NCBI GenBank assembly: GCA_903951185.1
Contig: CAJBBC010000009.1
Coordinates: 1-12,335, forward strand
Direction: 5' to 3'
Length of the DNA: 12,335 bases
Source: an uncultured Actinomycetes bacterium
GTDB taxonomy: Bacteria; Actinomycetota; Actinomycetes; S36-B12; UBA5976
Part shown: in pieces, positions 7,438-12,335 of the stretch
Layout of the letters: each line of letters begins with the position of its first letter
Position numbering within the stretch: the stretch's first letter is position 1
Notes under the pieces: generated by a model
Databases searched by the model: none
Told to the model about the DNA's origin: nothing
Seen by the model: only the letters and a program-made list of their open reading frames with translations
Position numbers and translations under genes: made by a program

Positions 7438-8499
7438 ATGTCAGAACGTATGGTGATTGAAACTGTAGATGTTCATGCAGCTGGTGAACCCGGTCGAATT
7501 ATTACCAACATGGGTCACTTAGTTAAAGGTGACACTATGGCACAGCGATTTGCATATGCCACTAAAGAGTTGAACTGGTTACGCCATACCGTACTTCGGG
7601 AACCACGTGGTTATCCAGCAATGTGCGCAGCTATGGTTATGCCGCCAGTTACTCCTGAAGCAGATTTCGGCATGATCGTTCTTGAGCAAGCTAACTTCAC
7701 AGCAATGTCTGGCAGTAACACTATGTGCACGGTAACTGCCGTTTTGGAAACAGGTATTGTGCCAATGCAAGAGCCAATCACAAAAGTTGTAATTGATACC
7801 GCTGTGGGTCAAATCCATGTAACTGCTGAATGTAAAGCGGGCAAAGTAGTAAGTGTCTCCATCGACAATGTGCCGGCTTGGGTAGTTGAACTAGATCGAA
7901 TTATTGATGTGCCCGAATACGGAAAAATACCAGTAGATATTATTTTCGGTGGACAATTCTTCGCACAAACTGATATTTCTAATGTTGGTCTTGAAGTAGA
8001 TCCAAATCGCGGTAAAGAAATAACTCGTGCTGGGGCGGCGATTAAAGCAGCGATAAATGCTGAGCTGACTTTAACTCATCCCGAAAATCCAACACTTACT
8101 TATGTGAATTTAGTTCTTATGCACAATGGTGACCGCGCACCAGGCAAACAAGCTCGTAATGCAACTGTATTGACCTCAGGCGAACCAGATCTTAAAAACA
8201 CAGCAACTTGGGCCGGCACACTCGATCGTTCACCTTGCGGCACTGGAACTTCAGCACGGATGGCTGGACTTTATGCTCGCGGTCAACTTTCAGTTGATGA
8301 ACCTTTTTCACATAAAAGTATTTTGGATACTGAATTCATTGGCACAATTCGTGGCGAAACTGAATATTTCGAAATGCCCGCAATTTTGCCAACTATTAAA
8401 GGGCCAGCGTGGGTAACTGGGACTGCAAAATGGACGGTGGATCCAACTGATCCATTTCAGAATGGTTATCGGTTAACTGATATCTGGGCTGCTGAGTAA
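7438..8499 (+). CDS. Proline racemase-superfamily enzyme, Ser/Cys active-site type
   Basis: At 353 residues it is full length for the proline racemase / hydroxyproline epimerase / 3-hydroxyproline dehydratase superfamily. Family features are VDVHAAGEPGRI at residues 11-21, REPRGYPAMCAA at 54-65, and the two active-site motifs. The first is AMSGSNTMCTVTAVLETG with Ser91 where racemases have Cys; the second is DRSPCGTGTSARMA with Cys267 retained. Racemases and 4-hydroxyproline epimerases use a Cys/Cys pair; Cys/Thr and Ser/Cys variants exist and have been linked to hydroxyproline dehydratase or mixed activities. Plain proline racemase is therefore unlikely; a hydroxyproline dehydratase/epimerase or an unrelated substrate is possible. 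ATG 7438 has AGAGGAG at 7424-7430 with a 7-nt spacer. It is the last gene of the DUF1185-EthD operon. Confidence 0.88.
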   Translation: MSERMVIETVDVHAAGEPGRIITNMGHLVKGDTMAQRFAYATKELNWLRHTVLREPRGYPAMCAAMVMPPVTPEADFGMIVLEQANFTAMSGSNTMCTVTAVLETGIVPMQEPITKVVIDTAVGQIHVTAECKAGKVVSVSIDNVPAWVVELDRIIDVPEYGKIPVDIIFGGQFFAQTDISNVGLEVDPNRGKEITRAGAAIKAAINAELTLTHPENPTLTYVNLVLMHNGDRAPGKQARNATVLTSGEPDLKNTATWAGTLDRSPCGTGTSARMAGLYARGQLSVDEPFSHKSILDTEFIGTIRGETEYFEMPAILPTIKGPAWVTGTAKWTVDPTDPFQNGYRLTDIWAAE

Positions 8500-8507
8500 A
8501 GGCTCAA

Positions 8508-8537
8508 TTACGTAGAAAAACCTACTTGGACTAAAGT
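8508..8537 (+). promoter_or_regulatory. Possible promoter of tRNA-Ala
   Basis: TTACGT at 8508-8513 and TAAAGT at 8532-8537 are 18 nt apart, and a start would fall a few nt before the tRNA at 8549. Both boxes match the consensus only in part. The tRNA could instead be processed from readthrough of the upstream operon, since no terminator is seen after 8499. CTACTT/AAGTAG arms (8522-8527, 8534-8539) overlap the -10 box. Confidence 0.3.
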
Positions 8538-8548
8538 AGTTCAAGTTC

Positions 8549-8621
8549 GGGGCTGTGGCGCAGCTGGTAGCGCACTTGCATGGCATGCAAGGGGTCAGGG
8601 GTTCAAATCCCCTCAGCTCCA
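8549..8621 (+). tRNA. tRNA-Ala (anticodon GGC)
   Basis: The 73-nt cloverleaf can be folded by eye. The acceptor stem is GGGGCTG with CAGCTCC, including the G3-U70 wobble that marks alanine tRNAs. The D stem is GCGC/GCGC, the anticodon stem CTTGC/GCAAG, and the loop ATGGCAT has anticodon GGC at 8582-8584. The variable loop is GGGTC, the T stem AGGGG/CCCCT, and the loop TTCAAAT. Discriminator base A is at 8621; CCA is not encoded. It reads GCC and, by wobble, GCU codons. Confidence 0.97.
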
Positions 8622-8628
8622 CAATAAG

Positions 8629-8660
8629 AAAAAGACCAAGGTGTTCCTTGGTCTTTTTTT
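8629..8660. terminator. Bidirectional terminator between tRNA-Ala and the histidine phosphatase gene
   Basis: Inverted repeat AAAAAGACCAAGG (8629-8641), loop TGTT, CCTTGGTCTTTTT (8646-8658), followed by more T on the plus strand and preceded by A on the left. It terminates the tRNA on the plus strand and the converging housekeeping operon on the minus strand. The last bases of the minus-strand stop codon (8661-8659) lie in it. Confidence 0.93.
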
Positions 8661-9318
8661 ATTTATCGTCACCCATTGCTGGCTCCGGCAAAGTTCCCGC
8701 GTTGTATTCCTGTAAGCGCCAATTCAAACCAGCAGGTCTTGGCGTTTGTTGATCTAGTTCCGTTAAAACGGTCCACTGGGCATTTGCTAAAACACCGAGC
8801 GCAGCCCACTGTGGTGGTTCAAGCCCAAGTAACCGACCAAGTCCAGCACGCAATGCGCCGCCATGTGAGGCCACAACTAAAGTTCCATTTGCTGGCACCC
8901 CCTCGAGTGCGTGGTCAATCCCCCGGATCACTCGGTGCGCTACTTCAAGTCGAGTTTCGCCACCACCTGGTCGAACATCGGAGTCTCCACCCCAAGCTGC
9001 AAAATCGGCTGGGAATTGTTCGATGATTTCAGTGCGCGTTAAACCCTGCCAAACACCGGCATAAGTTTCCCGTAAATCTGGATCAGTATGTACTTCAAGT
9101 CCGGCTAACTTGCCTAATGCTTCAGCTGTAACGCGAGCGCGTTCAAGATCACTTGAAACAATTTTTACTGGATTCATCCCGATCAGTGTTAGTGCAGCAC
9201 GACGAACTTGATCTAATCCAACTTCATCAAGTGGCACATCTTCTTGCCCTTGAAAACGATTAATTGAATTCCAAGAAGTCCGGCCGTGTCGCCATAGAAC
9301 TATTCGACGATTGCTCAT
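8659..9318 (-). CDS. Histidine phosphatase-superfamily protein, GpgP-like
   Basis: This 219-residue phosphoglycerate-mutase-like phosphatase has the phosphate-accepting His11 in LWRHGRTSWN, SSDLERA (Arg60), LRETYAGVWQG (Glu84 as likely proton donor) and a second catalytic His152 in VASHGGALRAG. In mycobacteria the gene next to rsfS and nadD is gpgP, glucosyl-3-phosphoglycerate phosphatase, so a sugar-phosphate substrate of that kind is plausible; alpha-ribazole phosphatase or an unspecific phosphatase cannot be ruled out. The frame could open 36 nt earlier at 9354. ATG 9318 is chosen because it overlaps the rsfS stop as ATGA, has GGAG 5-6 nt upstream, and leaves the usual short lead to RHG. 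It is the last gene of the nadD operon. Confidence 0.9.
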   Translation of the reverse strand: MSNRRIVLWRHGRTSWNSINRFQGQEDVPLDEVGLDQVRRAALTLIGMNPVKIVSSDLERARVTAEALGKLAGLEVHTDPDLRETYAGVWQGLTRTEIIEQFPADFAAWGGDSDVRPGGGETRLEVAHRVIRGIDHALEGVPANGTLVVASHGGALRAGLGRLLGLEPPQWAALGVLANAQWTVLTELDQQTPRPAGLNWRLQEYNAGTLPEPAMGDDK

Positions 9319-9674
9319 GTTAGCTCCACTGGAATAGTTGGACAGTCTCGCCAAAGACGCTCAAGATCATAAAGTATGCGTTCCTCATCTTGCTGGATGT
9401 GCACAACAACTTCAAAGTAGTCAAGAAGTACCCATTTGGCTTCACGTTCACCTTCGCGGCGAATGGCATCAAAACCCTTAGCCGAAAGTGCTTTTTCGAT
9501 TTCATCCACAATTGCAGATACCTGACGATCATTGCTGGCTGAAGCTACTAGAAATATGTCAGTGATTACTAGATGCTCACTGACATCAATAAGTTTGATA
9601 TTTTCAGCTTTCTTGTCATAAGCCGCTTGAGCTGCAATTTTTGCAAGCTCAATTGCTGCTTTGGTGGCTGCCAT
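9315..9674 (-). CDS. rsfS: Ribosome silencing factor RsfS (Iojap family)
   Basis: This 119-residue cytoplasmic protein binds ribosomal protein uL14 on free 50S subunits and blocks joining with 30S when nutrients are short. The full family fold is visible: an N-terminal helix (AAIELAKIAAQAAYDKKAEN), the strand IKLIDVSE, then DIFLVASASNDRQVSAIVDE, a variable helix, and KWVLLDYFEVVVHIQQDEER with the typical LERLW near the end. The ATG shares one base with the stop of the upstream LCP-like gene (TAATG) and its stop overlaps the next gene by 4 nt, so all are translationally coupled. Its location between nadD and a phosphatase is the common actinobacterial order. Confidence 0.96.
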   Translation of the reverse strand: MAATKAAIELAKIAAQAAYDKKAENIKLIDVSEHLVITDIFLVASASNDRQVSAIVDEIEKALSAKGFDAIRREGEREAKWVLLDYFEVVVHIQQDEERILYDLERLWRDCPTIPVELT

Positions 9675-10849
9675 TAATTCACGCTCTCTATTTGCAAATT
9701 TCGATCGCGGTAATCCGCACCGATAATTAGTTGAAGGTCGGAATATTCACCTAGTTCGAAATCCCATTCTATTTGCGCATTTGGTAACCCAAGTTTTGAC
9801 CGTAAATCGATAACTGCATCAATATCAACTTTGGGGCTAAGAATTAAAAGTGTTTGCTCCGGCGTCTGACTGAATCCACCGTCGATAAAACCAAGACCAA
9901 TTTGCGCAAGGTCCCCAGCTATTACCGACCGGTCGGTGGCTTCTTCGCTGGTTACCTCAACTCTCATCACCGATGGTGAAAAAGTTAATTTTGCACTTGG
10001 TGAAAATTTAGAAACTAAATTCCAAGTTTCTGGCTGCCTAATTCGAAGCCAATTGGAATCCGGCATTAACTCAAGCTCAGAAGTATCTACTGCAACTGAC
10101 TTAAATTCTGCAGTTTGCCAAAGGCTTAACTCATTAATTGCTGTGAAAAAATTGGCAATTTCAGAAATCGAAATATTTGATCGAGCAAGTGAGCCAAGCG
10201 CGGCAAAAGTTTCATCCAGTTTTCCACTGTCTTCTGGTATCCCAGAGAAAATACTCGCCAGTACTTCATTCATTCTGGCTACTTGATTACTTTCACTTTC
10301 AGTAAATTGCTTAACCATTGCGTACCCAGCTGCATGCTGGCCATCAACTAGTTGACGACCTGGCGAAACGTACATTGCCGGATCATCTCCGCTACTTACT
10401 AATAAGCCAGATTGTGCATCAACATAAATTCCACCAAGACTGTCAACTAATCCCGCAACAGCTAATCTTTGCAAAGTTAAAATGCCATCGATTCGAATAC
10501 CGGTTGCAATAGAAACTCCTTGCGCCACATCACCTGGTTGGAGTTGAGTTCCAGCTGCAGCCAAAGTCATAATTCCAGCCTGATTAAATGACATGGCTAC
10601 TCGCGGTGAGATATTAAAAACTTGGAGACTTTCATTTGGTTCTTTAATCAGGATTGCTAATCCACCTGTTGATTCATCTGTGCCAGCAAATTGAATAAGT
10701 AAAGTTTCGATTTGTGCCGCGTCAACAGAGTTTTGGTTGCCAGCAACTTCTAGATCTTGCTGCCCTTTTACAAAAAAAGTTCCGGTTAGTAGAGCTAGCG
10801 CCAGTAGTGTGCCAACTAACCATTTTATGAACGGGGGAATTCGATTCAC
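9674..10849 (-). CDS. Degenerate LCP (LytR-CpsA-Psr)-like membrane protein with LytR_C-like tail
   Basis: The 391 residues start with a short basic segment and one membrane helix (about residues 9-28), with the rest predicted outside the cell. The middle resembles an LCP domain: FNISPRVAM (79-86), GLVDSLGGIYVDA (133-145), and VDGQHAAGYAMVKQ (168-181). LCP enzymes attach polymers such as teichoic acid or arabinogalactan to peptidoglycan and need conserved Asp and Arg residues. Here the PRD motif reads PRV and the YxRxR region reads YAMVKQF, so catalytic residues appear lost. The end (EQTLLILSP to IIGADYR, 331-381) resembles the LytR_C domain. The gene uses a GTG start that shares one base with the nadD stop (TAGTG) and has no clear ribosome site, so coupling to nadD is likely. 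LCP-type genes are common between nadD and rsfS in actinobacteria. A binding or structural role is inferred. Confidence 0.72.
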   Translation of the reverse strand: MNRIPPFIKWLVGTLLALALLTGTFFVKGQQDLEVAGNQNSVDAAQIETLLIQFAGTDESTGGLAILIKEPNESLQVFNISPRVAMSFNQAGIMTLAAAGTQLQPGDVAQGVSIATGIRIDGILTLQRLAVAGLVDSLGGIYVDAQSGLLVSSGDDPAMYVSPGRQLVDGQHAAGYAMVKQFTESESNQVARMNEVLASIFSGIPEDSGKLDETFAALGSLARSNISISEIANFFTAINELSLWQTAEFKSVAVDTSELELMPDSNWLRIRQPETWNLVSKFSPSAKLTFSPSVMRVEVTSEEATDRSVIAGDLAQIGLGFIDGGFSQTPEQTLLILSPKVDIDAVIDLRSKLGLPNAQIEWDFELGEYSDLQLIIGADYRDRNLQIESVN

Positions 10850-11415
10850 TATTTATATAATTCCGAATTAGTAATGAATTTTCCAACTGGGTCAGCCACT
10901 AAGTAAGCCACAGGTTTATTTGCCTTAACTCGATTACGAATTTGCGTAGCTGAAATTTGAATTTCTGGAATTTGCACAAATACATAATCAAAATCGACTT
11001 TGATTTGACCAGCTCCATTACGATTCACCGCAACAATCGTGATCAAGTCCGCTAGTTCTTTAAAGTTTTGCCAAGTTGGCATACTTTCTAAGGCATCAGC
11101 GCCGACTATCCAGAAGTACTCATGACCAGCTTGATCTGCCATCAACTCTTTAACTGTGTCGATTGCATAAGTTGGGCCAGGTCGCTTTATTTCGATATCG
11201 CTTGAAGTGAATCTGGCATCAGCACTGATCGCCAAATCAACCATTTGCAGGCGATCTTCGCCACGACTTATTGGGGTGCCACTTTTTTGCCAAGGTAAGC
11301 CAGCTGGAATGAAAATTACTTGATCAAGTTTGAGTTCATCATGGACCACACTGGCCGCTACAAGGTGTCCGATATGAATTGGATCGAAAGTCCCACCCAT
11401 TAATCCAATTCGCAC
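10849..11415 (-). CDS. nadD: Nicotinate-nucleotide adenylyltransferase
   Basis: This enzyme transfers AMP from ATP to nicotinate mononucleotide, giving deamido-NAD+ in NAD biosynthesis. The 188 residues have the nucleotidyltransferase signature GGTFDPIHIGHL (7-18) with the (H/T)xGH ATP-binding His14 and His17, then FIPAGLPWQKSG, FWIVGADALESMPTW (101-115) and the second signature ISATQIRNRV (154-163). The start is GTG at 11415, supported by AAAGGGA just upstream with good spacing; the nearby ATG is out of frame and soon stops. It is the first gene of the four-gene housekeeping operon, and its stop overlaps the next start by one base. Confidence 0.96.
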   Translation of the reverse strand: MRIGLMGGTFDPIHIGHLVAASVVHDELKLDQVIFIPAGLPWQKSGTPISRGEDRLQMVDLAISADARFTSSDIEIKRPGPTYAIDTVKELMADQAGHEYFWIVGADALESMPTWQNFKELADLITIVAVNRNGAGQIKVDFDYVFVQIPEIQISATQIRNRVKANKPVAYLVADPVGKFITNSELYK

Positions 11416-11542
11416 ATTATTCCCTTTGAATATTCCCGTTGATTAGCTAAATGCGCAATCTTCGATAAGAACAGCCTAGTAAAGATCTAGGTGCCTAGTT
11501 TCACCTAAATATTTGAAGAATAAAAGTAAAACAATGCCCGAA
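11416..11542. promoter_or_regulatory. obg-nadD intergenic region with repeated CTAGG half-sites
   Basis: There is no gene in these 127 nt and no intrinsic terminator after obg. CCTAG (11475-11479), CTAGG (11487-11491) and CCTAG (11494-11498) alternate, giving CTAGGTGCCTAG at 11487-11498, and TAGGTG/CACCTA arms (11488-11493, 11502-11507) overlap it. These could form mutually exclusive hairpins on the minus-strand leader of nadD or be an operator. A -35/-10 pair could not be called with confidence. Confidence 0.3.
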
Positions 11543-12335
11543 TTATTCAGCTAAATCGCTTTCCATGATTACCACAGTTTCTTCTGCTACTTCTTCGCCG
11601 GTTCCAAATTGTCGAACTTTGTGGGCGGCTAGACGCTCGGCTGCGCCAGGTCGCGAGTTATCAATTAAGCGCTCATCTGTACCACGCGGTCCTTGATGTA
11701 AATCACCAGCCGTTGGTTGCCAATCAAAAACAACTGCATTTGAGTGATCTCCAATTAAGACTTCACTGCCTGCCGTGGCACCAGCTTTAGCCAAAGCCAC
11801 TTCAATACCAGCACGAGCTAAACGATCGGCTAGATAACCAACAGCCTCGTCATTTGAAAAGTCGGTTTGGCGTACCCAGCGTTCTGGGCGTTCGCCACGG
11901 ATTCGGTAACGAACATGATCGCCGGCATTTTCTACCGTCACACTAAAGCCGGTGTCGTCAACTGATTTTGGTTTAACTAAAACCCGTGGTCTTGCTTCAG
12001 CGGCCATGATTGCAGCTTGTCTTGCATCTTTAACAATTTCGGCCATGGCAAAGCCAAGCTCACGAAGTCCTTCATGGCTTACTGCTGAAATTAAGAAGGT
12101 GCGATAACCACGTTCATGTAAATCAGGAAGTACTATTTCAGCTAAATCTCGACCTTCAGGAATATCAACTTTATTGAGTACCACAATTCTTGGTCGGTCC
12201 GAAAGCCCACCATATTGCTCTAGCTCATGTTCGATCGCAATTAAATCGGAAAGTGGATCTCGATTTGATTCCAGGGTTGCGCAATCTAATACATGTACTA
12301 AAGCAGCACACCTTTCAATGTGACGAAGAAATTCA
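11543..12335 (-). CDS. obg: GTPase Obg/CgtA, C-terminal part
   Basis: This is a ribosome-associated essential GTPase involved in 50S assembly and stress response. 263 codons are in the window and the gene continues past the right edge, so the N-terminal Obg fold and the G1-G3 motifs are not seen. The frame is open to the edge, starting EFLRHIERC, followed by LVHVLDCATLESNRDPLSDL, the G4 motif VVLNKVD and the G5 motif ISAVSHEGL. The C-terminal OCT domain is complete (YRIRGERPERWVRQTDF, GSEVLIGDHSNAVVFDWQPT), as found in Gram-positive Obg proteins, followed by a short variable tail ending MESDLAE. An ATG- or GTG-initiated call near 12184 would be artificial because coding continues upstream of it. 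Confidence 0.97.
   Translation of the reverse strand, partial: EFLRHIERCAALVHVLDCATLESNRDPLSDLIAIEHELEQYGGLSDRPRIVVLNKVDIPEGRDLAEIVLPDLHERGYRTFLISAVSHEGLRELGFAMAEIVKDARQAAIMAAEARPRVLVKPKSVDDTGFSVTVENAGDHVRYRIRGERPERWVRQTDFSNDEAVGYLADRLARAGIEVALAKAGATAGSEVLIGDHSNAVVFDWQPTAGDLHQGPRGTDERLIDNSRPGAAERLAAHKVRQFGTGEEVAEETVVIMESDLAE

Noticed and set aside
4884..8548. A genomic island inserted at tRNA-Ala
   Set aside because: The accessory genes lie on the 5' side of the tRNA, the 3' side is housekeeping sequence sharing its terminator, no integrase is present and no copy of the tRNA 3' end was seen elsewhere.
8555..8752. Plus-strand open frame of 65 codons starting MAQLVAHLHG
   Set aside because: It is the translation of the tRNA-Ala gene and the terminator behind it, a familiar false protein call.
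9319..9354. Upstream start for the histidine phosphatase at 9354
   Set aside because: It would overlap rsfS by 40 nt and add residues with no family match; ATG 9318 gives an ATGA overlap with a ribosome site.

Overview
The window looks like a chromosomal segment of a small-genome, low-to-medium-GC actinobacterium, possibly a freshwater planktonic lineage of the Nanopelagicales/acI type. That placement is an inference. It rests on the AT-leaning codon use, the very short intergenic spaces, the actinobacterial order obg / nadD / LCP-like / rsfS / histidine phosphatase (in mycobacteria nadD, rsfS and gpgP are neighbours), and Streptomyces-like HutU and HutH sequences. GC content was judged by eye, not computed.

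Left part (1-4873): histidine utilisation. A divergent arginase-family gene, cut by the window edge and probably the formimidoylglutamase HutG, faces hutU-hutI-hutH on the plus strand. HutH deaminates histidine to urocanate, HutU hydrates it to imidazolonepropionate, HutI opens the ring to formiminoglutamate, and the HutG-like enzyme would release glutamate. hutU and hutI are 2 nt apart and hutI and hutH overlap by ATGA, so this is a tight operon. It ends in an exceptionally long, perfect 24-bp stem terminator that also serves the converging gene.

Middle part (4884-8499): a CoA-acylating aldehyde dehydrogenase (mmsA) on the minus strand diverges from a three-gene plus-strand operon. That operon encodes a DUF1185/AA_synth-family protein, an EthD-like small protein, and a proline-racemase-superfamily enzyme whose first catalytic Cys is replaced by Ser. 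The 161-nt divergent spacer carries a dense set of nested inverted repeats that can be drawn as a three-way junction with a pseudoknot. This is the best candidate in the window for something undescribed, either a cis-regulatory RNA or a complex operator. I infer that the two transcription units may form one uncharacterised catabolic module ending in (methyl)malonate semialdehyde oxidation; no pathway can be assigned from sequence alone.

Right part (8549-12335): a tRNA-Ala(GGC) gene on the plus strand shares a bidirectional terminator with a minus-strand housekeeping operon. In transcription order the operon is nadD, a degenerate LCP/LytR-C membrane protein, rsfS and a GpgP-like histidine phosphatase. 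Every junction is a 1-nt or 4-nt stop/start overlap. Upstream of it lies the C-terminal two thirds of obg, running off the right edge. No mobile element, CRISPR array or phage gene was seen.
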